This document shows, piece after piece, positions 10,691-22,563 of a stretch of 64,000 bases of DNA. Numbering within the stretch: the first letter of the stretch is position 1; the number at the start of each line of letters is the position of its first letter. This DNA is from Volvariella volvacea V23. Taxonomy: Eukaryota > Basidiomycota > Agaricomycetes > Agaricales > Pluteaceae. The position numbers and the translations under genes were made by a program. Under the pieces are notes generated by a model. That model did no database searches and had not been told where the DNA came from. It worked only from the letters and a program-made list of their open reading frames with translations. The stretch is taken from the NCBI GenBank assembly GCA_000349905.1, contig KB722736.1, positions 719,651-783,650 on the forward strand. The letters run 5' to 3'.

Positions 10691-12447
10691 AGAAGATCTG
10701 TGAGAGCGAAGAGTGGAGTGAGGGGAGGGAAGGAGCACGATGCCAGACGTTTTATAGATGGGTCCCAGTAGCCACAACTGAGAGAAAAGAATACCTTTTA
10801 CCACTCCACCATCGGGATAACCTGAAAAATTTCCCCCACCCTGTATCGAACCAAGCCCTTCGGGGCTTGGGTGATGAGTTCAATTTGGTAAACATATGAA
10901 TGAGGGTTGGTGCAAGAGATGCGGGGGTGCGCCCAAGAGCAAGGACACATTGGATCTGTTACATCTATCGGTTCGGAAGTTGCCGTAAGCCATCTTCCGC
11001 GGTGGCCACACATTCTCTCGAGAACAAGGGGAATCTGCCACAATCTTTTCAGACGAGCCTGAGAGTCTGATTTCTGTAAAAGGCCTATTCGTTGCCTATT
11101 TTATGTCTAATGTCAAGGGCACGTTGAACAGATTAGATAGCTCGTCGAAATGCGCATGGTAAGTTACACCATGGAGAATTCTTCAGACTAAGAAGAATGG
11201 GGCTAGTTCATACCACATACAAGTCGAGGTGCGACAAAAATTTGTAGAGGGGCAACTCCCTCCCCTCTAGTTTGCGGCTCGGACTAAAGACACATTAATC
11301 GTGGTATTAGCAAGGATTCACCGAAGCAATGGCCCTGCAATCGATAAAACCAAGATTCAATACAAGTCATAGACCAAACTTGCAAAAAATCTGACAGAGA
11401 CGGGCCGACCCAGCGCTGTAGGGCCATTTGTATCAGTCCCCTAGACGGAGTGAGGTACGTAAAGAAACTTCCGAGTAATCAGCTTCTTTCCGCGAATAAT
11501 GAGCAACACGACACCATCGCAACTGATACAGCTCGAAAATCCATCAGAATGACACGACGGCGCAACCACGATGACGACAATTTTTTTCCTTCTGCCCTTG
11601 AGGTCGGGATGTACATACGGGGTTTCGCATTGCCACCCCAAAATTCTGTGGCGTTGGAGGTGCAAGTCCAAGGAAAGATACAGGGATTACAGCGTCAACT
11701 CCTTGATGGTGATGCAGTATCAAGGTCTTGAATGTAAGGATTCCTATCGACCAAGAATGTGGATTCCCGTTCATTGACAGGCAGCCAGCCACACGGAGAA
11801 TCTACGACACGAAATTGTTAAGTGAGCACCAATCTCATCATACCTGAGCAAACGTGTTCCTACGCGGTTTAATATTAGTCCGCGCACAAGTCTTTATTTC
11901 AGTTTATCACCTGTGTCAAATGTGCTATCGGTGACTCGGAATTGCAACACCAGGAAGGTTCAGACGGGCCGCTAGCCACAGCACGATGAGACAGGGACCA
12001 CAAAGCCGTCTAATTTCCTGGTGGGAAGGCACGTAAGATGTATTCATGAACAAGAAAACGGCACATGTCTTCATCAGAGCTATATCCCCGGAGAAACGTT
12101 CTCTTCAGCTTGTTAGCCTGTGAATGGGAAGCTTCAAGCTAGTTGGAGCATCATAAAACACTCCAGTCCATTGAACAGCATTACGAGGGCTGCGGTCTCA
12201 AGGGAAACGACGGCAGATGCTTTGTGCCCGTTGTTGCAATCGCAATCATGGTGGGAGACGCATAGATTTTTGTTCATACATTGCCAAGCTTGGCAATTAT
12301 GGTGTGTGACGTTATTGTCACAGTCACACTAATTTCGGACGCGCATCAACGTATTCATCGAGGAACGCTCTCCCGCAGTTTCTTGTCTCCTCCCTCCTCG
12401 TCCTGTACGACATACACCGGGTTTTCGCCGCAACATTGACCCCTACT
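10691..12447. other. Gene-poor stretch, nothing assigned
   Basis: Holds the presumed promoters of the GSKIP-domain gene (minus) and VPS45 (plus). ORFs such as 11043-10798 and 11450-11731 lack splice-consistent extension or family resemblance. Confidence 0.4.
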
Positions 12448-15013
12448 ATGGACGTCGTAAAGGCCGTGGAGACATATGTTACAAAGCTGGTATCGGTACC
12501 TTCATCCATGAAGGTCTTGTTGCTTGATACCCACACAGTTAGTCTTGCCCTTTGCCTGAACACCGCCATCCTCCATTCTAATGTCATCCAAGACACCGAT
12601 CGTTTCCCTCGCCTCCACCCAATCAACCCTGCTTTCACACCAAGTTTACCTCACGGACCGGATAGACAACAAGAAGCGGGATAGAATGGCGCACATGAAA
12701 TGCGTTTGTTTCCTCCAAAGTAGCGAGGAAAGTCTAGAAGCGCTGGAAGCCGAACTCAAGGAGCCTAAGTATGGAGAATACTATCTCTGTCAGTCGGTGA
12801 ATCATCGGGTCGTCCCACACTCCGCGTCGCTTCAACAAATTAACTCTTTTCCGTTAGACTTTAGTAACACCTTGAGTAAGACTGCCATAGAACGCTTGGC
12901 CGAGGTGGACGAGTACGAGGTCGTCAAAGAAGTCCAAGTCAGTCACCGCTATTCGCACGCAGTCATTTGACTGAAGTCAACCCCTAGGAATATTTTGCAG
13001 ATTACGCACCTCTGCTCCCGTGTCTGTTCTCCTTAAACTATACGCCATCGATTAGCCACCCTCTCTATGGCTCCTCGCCTAATACATGGGATCCAAAAGC
13101 CCTGGAGCTTCATGTTCAGGGTATCACGGCTGTGTTGCTCAGTTTGCGAAAGAAACCGATCATTCGTTACGAACGAATGAGCCCGATGGCGAAGAAACTC
13201 GGAGTAGAAATTCAAGTGAGATTTGCATGCGGTATCTTTAACATCCTTATACGATTGATTGCTTCTCCCAGCACCGCATTCAAGCAGAATCCAACCTTTT
13301 TGATTTCCGCCTAACACAGGTTCCTCCATTGCTGCTCATCCTAGATCGTAGAAACGATCCTGTTACGCCCCTCCTATCACAATGGACGTATCAAGCTATG
13401 GTTCACGAGTTATTGGGGATTCATAACGGAAGAGTGGATCTAAGCAAGGTCCCAGATATTCAACCAGAGCTTTCGGTACGCAGATTAAATTCCTTTAGTC
13501 CACGTTATACGTGAAGGCGAGCAGTGGATTTCATTCTAATAGGAAGTTACATTGACAACGACCACTGATCCATTCTTTCAAGCTCAGTATCTGTCAACTT
13601 TTGGCGATCTGGGCACGACATTGAAAGATTATGTACAGTCCTACCAGTCACGATCTTTGGCTCAGTCTCCTACATCCATCAATTCCATTGCAGATATGAA
13701 GCGTTTCGTTGAAGAGTATCCGGAGTTCCGAAAGCTGGGTGGTAACGTTAGCAAGCATGTAGCCTTAGTGGGTGAATTAAGTAGATTGGTTGGTCGGGAT
13801 AAGCTTCTGGAGATAGGCGAAGTTGAGCAAGGTCTAGCAACTAGCTCAGGCGCTGATTTCAAGGTTAGTTAGTGGACCATATCTACTGATTATTATCTTT
13901 GACCTTCTTTCAGAGCGTGCAAACTATCATAGCAGATAACTCTGTTTCGCCGTGGCATAAACTACGTATTGTTATACTCTACGCATTGCGATATCAGAAG
14001 ATGGCCGCGAATAATATTGCCACACTCATTAACTTGCTACTGGCAAATGGTGTCTCACGCGAAGACGCTAAGGTATGTTGGCCTCGTTATTTTGGCCTGT
14101 GAGACGTGTTAAAACGGCCATTCGCCCGAATCCATAACTCTAGATTGTTTACGTTGTTTTAAACGTCGCCGGAGCGGACCAACGGCAAGATGACCTGTTT
14201 TCAACCGAATCACTTTTAGCCAAAGGCCGTTCAGCTTTGAAGGGACTTAAGGTTAGCAAAATACAAGATAAACCCGGGATCTTGGACTCGGTCTAATTCT
14301 GATCTTTGGTTTATACGAATCTAGGGTGTTGAGAACGTTTACATGCAGCACTCCCCTCATCTGTCACAGACACTCGAAAACCTGTTCCGAGGACGGTTGA
14401 GGGATACTAGTTATCCATTTTTGGAAGCTCCGGGCCCCAATGCATCTCTACAAAGGTATCTCCTCGCTTCATGAAGCTGGTGGTGTTTCGTAAAGCTAGA
14501 TACTGATTGCCTTTTCCTTCTAAAGACCGCAAGATGTGATTGTATTCATAATTGGTGGTGCAACCTACGCAGAAGCAAGAACGGTTACGCTATTCAACCA
14601 AGATCCCGTAGCGGCTACTAACGGTGGTGTAAGTACTTCCACCGGTACAAGAATTCTGCTGGGTGGAACCTGCGTACACAACTCGTCAAGGTGAGGTTTC
14701 GTGATGTCGATTACGCAAGGCGAACACTCTTTTCTGACACTTCTCTTCTATTAGCTTTCTGGAAATGATGCGCGAGGCAGCTACCAATTTTCCGTCATCA
14801 GTTTACGAACCGCCTCCAGAGTCTTCTACCAATGCGCCATCACTGAACATAAACCTCGGGGGTGTGAATGTCAGTTTAGGTGGACCTGCTGGCACCGGGG
14901 TGTATAGAACGAGCAGTGATGTAGTTGGCGTCCAAACTGAGGGCATTCGAGATGGCGTGATGAATTTGTTGGACAAGGTTAAGCAGGGTGTAGACCGCAT
15001 TGGTATCTCATGA
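12448..15013 (+). CDS. VPS45: Vacuolar protein sorting protein 45 (SM protein)
   Basis: Eleven exons (12448-12537, 12593-12788, 12858-12937, 12988-13215, 13272-13475, 13543-13863, 13914-14072, 14144-14251, 14325-14455, 14526-14690, 14755-15013) give 646 residues, slightly long for the family. Sec1/Munc18-like throughout: N-terminal [10 protein letters not shown] and [15 protein letters not shown], then [55 protein letters not shown] and [18 protein letters not shown]45 binds endosomal syntaxins (Tlg2/Pep12 type) and drives SNARE assembly in Golgi-to-endosome transport. All junctions keep frame. The C-terminal Ser/Gly-rich insert (about 14820-14950) is probably disordered. The first ATG gives the canonical N-terminus. 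High certainty. Confidence 0.95.
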
Positions 15014-15382
15014 TTATCTCTAGCTATGTGCCGCTTGGATTTCACTGTGTACAGTATAGTTTATTTGCATCTGGCGTTGACAATTTGTTCTCGGATGAAC
15101 ACCGCGCTTGAACTGGGGATAAACAGCGGATGAGCGGCCAAGTTGGCATGGGCCGTGGGTGTCACACAGGATGATCATGACACGTTGCGTTTTGTCACGC
15201 GACAATCAAACTCCATTTGGCTAACCAACCCGCAAGGCTTTCTTCCACATACTCTCCACATTTCTAAATCCCCATTACCGGGATTTTACTTCCCGCTCGT
15301 TCCTTTTGCTTTAATTACATCTTCGACTTCCGAGTCTTTCCAATTTTTACGTGGTCGCCGCACACTAGTTAGGACCTAGATC
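15014..15382. other. Intergenic, ERV46 promoter region
   Basis: Between VPS45 stop and the first ERV46 start. No distinct element recognised apart from a pyrimidine-rich stretch before the start. Confidence 0.4.
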
Positions 15383-17104
15383 ATGGCGAAGGGCTTGTTT
15401 TCTAGCCTGAAGGGTATTGATGCTTTTGGCAAGGTATGCGTTCCACATGGTCCACCGAAGTGTGGGGTACAGGCCATATTACGCGGGAGACTGACCCGGC
15501 CTACACAGACCTCGGACGATGTCAAGGTCAAAACCCGTACTGGTGCTCTTTGTGAGTCTGTGCTGGCACAACGCTAATGAAGAATTCACGCTAATCTGTC
15601 TTGTTTAGTGACTATAATTGCGGCCGCTATCATTCTAGCATTCACAACTATCGAGTTCATGGACTATCGAAGGGTGGGAATTGATACATCACTAGTCGTC
15701 GACAGGAGCAGAGGGGAGAAACTGACAGTTCATATGAATATGACTTTTCCCCGCGTACCCTGTTTCTGTAAGCTCCACAAACTCTTCGGGGTTGCCCTCT
15801 TTAACATTGTGGACTACGCAGTGCTCAGCGTTGACGTCATGGATATCAGTGGAGAAATGCAACGTGATATAGGACACAACATCTTAAAAGTTCGCCTTGA
15901 TCATTTCGGAAAAGAGATCCCAAATTCGCATAGCGCAAGGCTCAGAAACGATGTCGAGGAAGTGGCATCTACAAAGGCCAAGGGCTATTGTGGCTCTTGT
16001 TACGGAGGTTTGGAGCCAGCAAATGGTTGTTGTAATACTTGCGAGGAAGTCAGAACGGCATATGTGAATCGAGGCTGGAGTTTCTCAAATCCGGATGCTA
16101 TCGAGCAGGTGCGTACCCTTGCTTGCTGTCTGTTAGAGATTAACTGATAGAATCTGCTGTGATGGACAGTGCAAAGCGGAAGGATGGGCGGATAAATTGC
16201 GGGAGCAGGCAAACGAGGGCTGTAATATTTCGGGACGAATCCGTGTCAACAAGGTCGTCGGCAACATTCACCTCTCCCTGGGTCGCGCTTTCCAGGCTTC
16301 TTCGAGGGATTTCTACGAGTTGGTCCCCTACTTGCACGATGATGCTAACCGCCACGACTTCTCGCATCACATCCATCATCTGTCTTTCGAAGGTGAGCGC
16401 TCGCGAAGTGGTGGTTTCTTGCACTCTAATCTGAATCCGACCTGAAGGCGACGATGAGTACGATTATCTCAAGGCCGATGTCAGTCGTTCCATGAGGAAG
16501 CGACTGGGCCTCGGCGTAAACCCACTGGATAATACAGTCGCAAGAGTATGTCTAACCTTGTTGGCCGCTAATCCGCCGAAGTTGACGCATGCATTTCAGA
16601 CGAGCAAGGCCCAGTACATGTTCCAGTACTTCTTGAAGGTTGTATCAACAGAGTTCCGTAGCCTCGATGGTCATATTGTAAGAACAGGTTTCGCTACAGC
16701 GTTGATTTTGTACTTAGAGCGATTCAGGTCAATACTCATCAATATAGCGCTACGTCATTCGAGCGTGACTTGAATGAAGGCAGCCGAGGCGACACCCCCG
16801 AGGGTATTCACATTCAACATGGCGTTGCTGGAATTCCGGGCGCCTTCTTCAACTACGAGATCTCTCCTATTCGTGTAGTGCACACAGACACCCGCCAATC
16901 GTTCGCGCACTTCCTCACATCGTGAGTGCCCATTCTCTCGTGTTGACACTTATCTCACTGGATACCAGAACTTGCGCTATCGTTGGTGGAGTTCTCACCG
17001 TGGCCTCTTTGATCGACAGCATCCTATTCGCGACAGGGCGGGCCCTGAAAAAGTCGGGTGGCTATGGTGGAAGTAGTAGTGCTTATGGTGGCAAGCTCAT
17101 GTAA
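15383..17104 (+). CDS. ERV46: ERV46/ERGIC3-like cargo receptor, copy A
   Basis: Nine exons (15383-15433, 15509-15551, 15609-15767, 15822-16108, 16170-16392, 16448-16545, 16600-16677, 16728-16921, 16969-17104) encode 422 residues. Layout: short cytosolic N-terminus (MAKGLFSSLKGIDAFGK), TM1 (LTIIAAAIILAFTTIEF), the lumenal domain with the family Cys cluster (YCGSCYGGLEPANGCCNTC), the AFFNYEISPIRV motif near the C-terminus, and TM2 (CAIVGGVLTVASLIDSI). Erv46 forms a complex with Erv41 and cycles between ER and Golgi in COPII/COPI vesicles, retrieving ER residents. The tail ends in a Gly/Ser/Tyr-rich extension (GGYGGSSSAYGGKLM) absent from copy B, so the two may differ in retrieval signals. Tandem with copy B, 628 bp away. 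Confidence 0.93.
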
Positions 17105-17732
17105 TTATAGGGTCTAATGGGATTCCACGTCGCTCTTGCTTTCTTTGGGCTCGAGATGACGGAGCGTCGTCCGAGCTGTGTGAACGAGGATATTCCGTTG
17201 ATGGAAATTGTGCAGGGTGACGCTCCTGTTGTGGTTGAACGCGTGGCCGAGTAGACGCTTTATTACGTTCCCCGTCTGGCGATATCATGACGCTGCTGCA
17301 GTCCCACCATGGACCGATTATATAGACCACGGGAGTTGCAGATGGCTCACGGCGGCAGAGTGATGGCTGGCCATGTGGACGACATTTTCTAGATTGCAAA
17401 TTTACATATACGGCGTTGGATCCCGACTGTCAAGCGGGGAAATAGAAGAATTTGGGGAGCACGGGAATAACGAGAGTCGAACACGTATGAAGACTCGACA
17501 GCCTTAGCGATTGCCATTTCTACTCCTTCCAAGTCCGCTCCTCGTCGTCCTTGCTACTCTTCCTCTTATATTCCTTTACCTTGGCCCGTCCGATATCCCC
17601 TTCCCTCCGGACACTGGCTTTACCTCATTCCGTGCTGGTTCTCACTGGACTGCCACCTGCAGCGCTGTATTAGTGAAGCGGATCTGTTCGTGTCGTGACT
17701 GTCGCACCCCATCGGACTAGGCTTGGTGGACA
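17105..17732. other. Spacer between the two ERV46 copies
   Basis: Contains the 3' end of copy A and the promoter of copy B, the latter pyrimidine-rich at 17511-17600. No third fragment of the gene was seen. Confidence 0.45.
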
Positions 17733-19740
17733 ATGGCAAAGGGAGGAGTGTTTTCTGCTTTGAAGGGCGTCGATGCCTTTGGAAAGGTGGGTAGCCTTCT
17801 TTGCTTTCCACTTCCGTCCGCAGCGTCCGGATCCTTCTGGGGTTCCTGCGCTGAAGAACCCGATGACGTGTAACATGCTCACACTCCCCATCTCTGTTTT
17901 TGCCCTTGAAAATGTAACAGACTTCGGACGATGTCAAGGTCAAGACTCGTACGGGCGCCTTCTGTAAGTAGATGGCCCTACACTATATTTGACCCTGTGG
18001 ACCTGCGTCTTCGCATCACCCTTGCACCCCACATTTCCACAATTCACAACTAATGCGTTCATTATCCTTGCAGTGACTATTATTTCTGCGGCCATTATCC
18101 TGGCCTTTACGATTATCGAATTCTTCGACTACAGAAGAGTCACGATCGATACCTCGCTCATCGTAGACCGGAGCAGAGGCGAAAAGTTGACTGTACGATT
18201 TAACATGACATTTCCCCGAGTACCGTGCTATCGTACGTTAAGCCATATTCGCTTTCACTTATCCTTTTCTCATGGCCGTTTTTGATAGTCCTAAGTTTGG
18301 ACGTTATGGACATTAGCGGTGATGCGCAGCGGGACATCGCTCACAACCTCTGGAAGGTCCGCCTGGACCCCAATATGAAGGAGATCCCAGGAACACATAA
18401 CCCTTCGTTAAAGAACGAAGTAGATAAGTTACACGAAGAGAGGTCGGGCAGCTATTGTGGTTCTTGTTATGGTGGTTTGGCACCTGAGAGTGGTTGCTGC
18501 AATACGTGTGAAGAGGTCCGGACGGCCTATGTTTCCCTGGGTTGGGCATTTGCAGATCCAGACGAGATCGAGCAGGTAGGCTATCCCACTTATCACTTAA
18601 CTTCTGCAGATGGTGCCTGTGGGGGGTCGCAGAGAAAGCAACCCCCTCAACCCCACGCAGAATCTCGATATGCCCGTATTGAACACAATCTCATCACACG
18701 CACGCCTCTTTTTGTTCTCCAATTTAGTGCAAACGGGAAGGGTGGCTTCAGAACCTCCAAGAACAAGCCAACGAGGGCTGCAACGTCTATGGTATGGTTC
18801 GAGTCAACAAGGTCGCGGGAAGCATCCACTTCTCCCCCGGGCGCTCCTTCCAAACTCAGAACCGAGATGTATACGAATTGGTCCCTTACCTCCGCGATGA
18901 CAATAACCGCCATGACTTCTCCCATTTCATCCATAAGCTTGCATTCGAGGGTGGGTGCGCCAGGTCATTGTTCGCGTTCTAGTTTGTTGACCGAGCGGGG
19001 ACAATAGGCGATGATGAGTACGATTATATGAAGGCACACATTAGTCGATCTATGAGGCAACGCCTCGGTCTTGGTGTAAACCCCCTCGACGGATCAAGGG
19101 GTCTCGTAAGTGCTTTCGGGTGCTAATAGGGCAGGACAGGCCGTCTGATAGCCTTACCTTCACAGACTAACAAAGCCGAGTATATGTGGCAATATTTCCT
19201 TAAAGTTGTGTCAACTCAATTCAGGACGCTTGACGGAAAAATTGTAAGTTCGCTTCGAGCTGAAAGGAATGGAAGAACCTACGCGGGTTCTGGGCTCGGG
19301 GCGAATTGCTGACCAGGGAATTTTTTCGCTTTCTTTGGCGATTGACAGGTAAACTCGCATCAGTATAGCACGACGTCTTTCGAACGTGATTTGAAAGAGG
19401 GAAGTGAAGTTGACACCCCGCAAGGTATTCATGTCACGCACAATACTATTGGCGCCCCAGGTATGTCGCCATCGCTGCGCTATTCGACTCAGGAGCTCAT
19501 ACCGTCCGGCAGGTGCTTTCTTCAACTACGAGATCTCGCCCATCCTCGTTGTACACTCTGATACCCGTCAATCTTTCGCTCACTTCTTGACATCGTGCGT
19601 CCCCCACATTTCTAGCACCTTGATGGCGAGTATTGATGATTTCCCCCAGGACATGTGCTATTATAGGTGGTGTACTCACTGTAGCATCCCTCGTCGACAG
19701 CGTAGCCTTCGCAACCGGCCGCGCGTTGAAGAAAAAGTAA
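17733..19740 (+). CDS. ERV46: ERV46/ERGIC3-like cargo receptor, copy B
   Basis: Ten exons (17733-17786, 17921-17963, 18074-18232, 18289-18575, 18728-18950, 19008-19105, 19166-19243, 19349-19460, 19513-19594, 19650-19740) encode 408 residues with the same order as copy A: two TM segments, lumenal Cys cluster (YCGSCYGGLAPESGCCNTC) and AFFNYEISPILV. Internal exons match copy A in length one for one (43, 159, 287, 223, 98, 78), except that the 194-nt exon of A is split here into 112 + 82 by an intron at 19461-19512. It ends in a lysine cluster (ALKKK) that could act in COPI retrieval, unlike A. Both copies look intact, so either dosage or functional divergence is possible. Confidence 0.93.
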
Positions 19741-20106
19741 ATATCTCCTGTGCATGTCCGTCAGGGGGTGTGTACCACTTGAACTAGGTGGAATGTTGTT
19801 GTCTGTTCGTATCTAAAGCACCCAAAGTTATCACTAACTTGTACATTTGTATGTACTTATTCCAGCACATAAGTATGACACTTTCTTATCACTATAACGG
19901 TGTCGCATTCGATAGTGGGATTATCACGTTTATTGCACGGTATTGTATAAATATTCAGGAAATCGTCGTCAGGAGTACATTGCTAGAGAGATGCAAGATG
20001 GTCAAACTATGCTAGATACAGGAACAGATACTTGGACTGAGACTAAGCAACCAGAGAGAATTGACATGATATGAAGTGATGGTAGCGCAGCGGAGGGAGA
20101 TGTGGG
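19741..20106. other. Convergent 3' region
   Basis: Lies between two genes transcribed toward each other. No terminator-like structure or gene recognised. Confidence 0.4.
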
Positions 20107-21523
20107 TCATATTTTGCGGCGTATTTCCCGGCCGTTACGTTGCGAGGTCGACTGCCTCCGCTTTTTGGACGGGGACGCCGGTGGGTCAGCAGCTTTGACA
20201 GATACGGATGCACGGGGCTTGCGAGGTATCTGGCTCCCGCGATAATCATTCTGGGGGTGGATCAAACTCGTAAGGATAACGTGAATGCTGAAGACACGAA
20301 GGGACACTGACCCCTAACATCAACTCATCTTCGTCGTCATCGGAAAGGTCTCTGGTGTTGTTGCGTGGTGCTTCTCGCTCAGTTTCATCACTGTCGTCCT
20401 CGACTACGGATGGCTTAGATCGCTTTCGGACTGAGACTTGGCTCTTCCTTCTCTTTGTTACAGGCGGTTCCTCCTCGGTTATCTCAGATGGTGGAGTGGT
20501 TTGCAGGCGATATTCATCATCACTTGATTCCTCCTCCTTCACGTGAACAACAGCCTGGACTCTTCGTATGACAGTTTGCGTAACAGGTTGCGATGGTGGG
20601 GGCGGTGGTGCCCGGAGGGCTGCAGCGGGAGCCGGAGTAGGAATGTATACAGAGGGGACAAGTGATGGTCTGCCTTTTGGCCTGGCGGCTACTTTGCTGA
20701 CCTTGGCCGTCTTTGAAGCTTCCCTTGCGGTCTTTGCAGAGGACAACTGTTTGCTAGTGGCAGCGGGTAGTGAGGGTGGGATTTCCTTGGGAGTATATGC
20801 GGGTGGGTTCTTGCTGGGAGGGTCACGTTTGCCAGTCGGTGGAGGGGCAGGGTAGTCGTTTTCCGGTGTATATGGTGCGGCATTGTGGGGGCCGGGCATC
20901 TGTGAACAAGACATGACTAGGAAGTCGCTACATAGGTCAGTCAAAGCCACTCACATGCAGGTGTTGTGCAACCAGTTCATTGCATTTAGAAGCCAGTGCA
21001 CATCGCTCTTGTTCTACTCGTAGGAAATGGTCTTGCCAATTCCGTGACTGATCCTTCCATTGAACGGCATCCCTCTTCAACTGTGTGATTGTGTCAGCTT
21101 GGTGGGAAACCTATCACCTCATGAGCGAATGTAGCGTAAGCTTGCTTATTTGTAACGCACCTTCATCTCAGTTTGCTTGAGCTGTCGAAATAAAGCGGGT
21201 CATGAACACAGCGCGCAAGCAACAGTAGTCCATGGACGTACAGATGCACGACACGCAAGCAGCTCCTGCTCGTAAGACTTTGCTTCCAACTGGGCAGCAT
21301 GTAGTAGCGCCAGGGCCTCGTCTCGTGCGCGCTGGGCTTCGCGTGCTTCAGCGGTAGCGCGTGCCACATCAGCCTTACATCGGGCTTCTACCTCTGCGAA
21401 CTGTGCAACAAGTCACGCAACTGATCTCTGAGAGGAAATGCACTTGCGTACGGCTTTGTAGACTGCTTGCGAGAAAGTAGCCAGGGAGTCCGTCAGGAAG
21501 GCTGACGTTGACTGAGTCGACAT
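20107..21523 (-). CDS. Coiled-coil, Ser/Asp-rich basic protein, unrecognised
   Basis: Six exons (21523-21452, 21400-21242, 21181-21161, 21080-20955, 20899-20312, 20250-20107) all in phase 0 encode about 369 residues. The N-terminal 130 are helical and charged (coiled coil, e.g. ATAEAREAQRARDEALALL). The middle is Pro-rich with an AT-hook-like RPKGRPS, then acidic Ser/Asp clusters (DDDEDELM). The C-terminus is strongly basic (PSKKRRQSTSQRNGREIRRK), a likely nuclear localisation signal. A chromatin or kinetochore role (coiled coil plus basic tail, as in shugoshin-like proteins) is possible, but no diagnostic domain is seen. The third exon is only 21 nt. Exon calls rest on splice signals and frame alone. 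Confidence 0.6.
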
Positions 21524-22563
21524 TGTAAGCGTTGTCAACGATTGAATGGTTGGGGTTGAATGCACGGTCTGTCACGGTCACGCAGCAATTACACGTCACG
21601 TTACGCGACGCGGGTCTAACTTGGAAGCCTCATTGCTGCGATGACAAAATGTCCACACCATGCTCTCAACATCAAGAAAAATCAAACAAGACGCGAATTG
21701 ATTTCATTTAGTGCGCAGGCGAATAGAACACGCCGAGTGCTAGGTACGCCTGCGCTCAGGAGACCGACAGGAGGTTAGTGCGTCTACTGCCAGATAGGCG
21801 GTGTGATAGGGCTTTTTGAAGAGAGCCGAATACTTGCCAGGAACTGTGGTTAGCATGCAGAAGCTGAGAATTGAGTGGTGTGGATCTGCTTCCGCATCAG
21901 AAGAGGTTGTTTGCAAGTGTTATGGCCGGTTGAACCTGGAGTGATAGGGAGTTGAGGACTTGGAGTCGAGAACAGAGCGAGCATCTGTTCACTTGGGCAC
22001 ATCGTCGTGCTCGTTCCCAAGCACTCGGCCCACCGTCTTCAGCCCATTCCTTCCCCCATTTCTGCTTTTCGTCTTCCTCGCAACTGTCTCTCGGCAACGA
22101 CACGACCCCGACCCCTGGTCTACCTGCCGTCATTGCAAAACTTCCCCCGCATCTCCTGAACGTCCATCTCCCTCCTTATCTCTTTCTTCCAGTTCTGTTC
22201 TCTCTGTCTGTTTGCTGCTCCTAGTCCCCTCTTCATTGCTTGAAAACAACAAGCAAACGGCTCCTCACGATTTGGTCAACTCCACCGACCTCCCATTCGC
22301 CTACGACCCTATTTTACTATTCCGGCCGAGATATACACAGCGTACTTTTATTCCATTGAATGCTTTATGGTTCCGCTGGTGTGATATCATTTTGACGGAA
22401 TCAAATAACGGGTATGCATCATCCGCGTTTTCCATGTGGTCTCCAGCACAGCTCACAGCTCGGACTAGATTTGACAATTGAATATAGCACGGACGATTTG
22501 CACTGCTCCAGGAGTATTTAACGCAGGTTATTGAGCAAACATTGAATATACCACCAAGCTACC
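21524..22563. other. Long upstream region of the RasGEF gene
   Basis: Divergent promoter of the coiled-coil gene and the RasGEF gene. From about 22020 to 22250 the plus strand is a C/T-rich tract, a common fungal core-promoter feature, followed by a 5' leader. An open frame (21960-22481) exists within it but looks like a by-product of low-complexity sequence. Confidence 0.45.

Noticed and set aside
21960..22481. 173-residue plus-strand ORF before the RasGEF gene
   Set aside because: Ser/Pro/Leu-rich by virtue of the C/T-rich promoter, no family resemblance, and it ends before the RasGEF start in a different frame.
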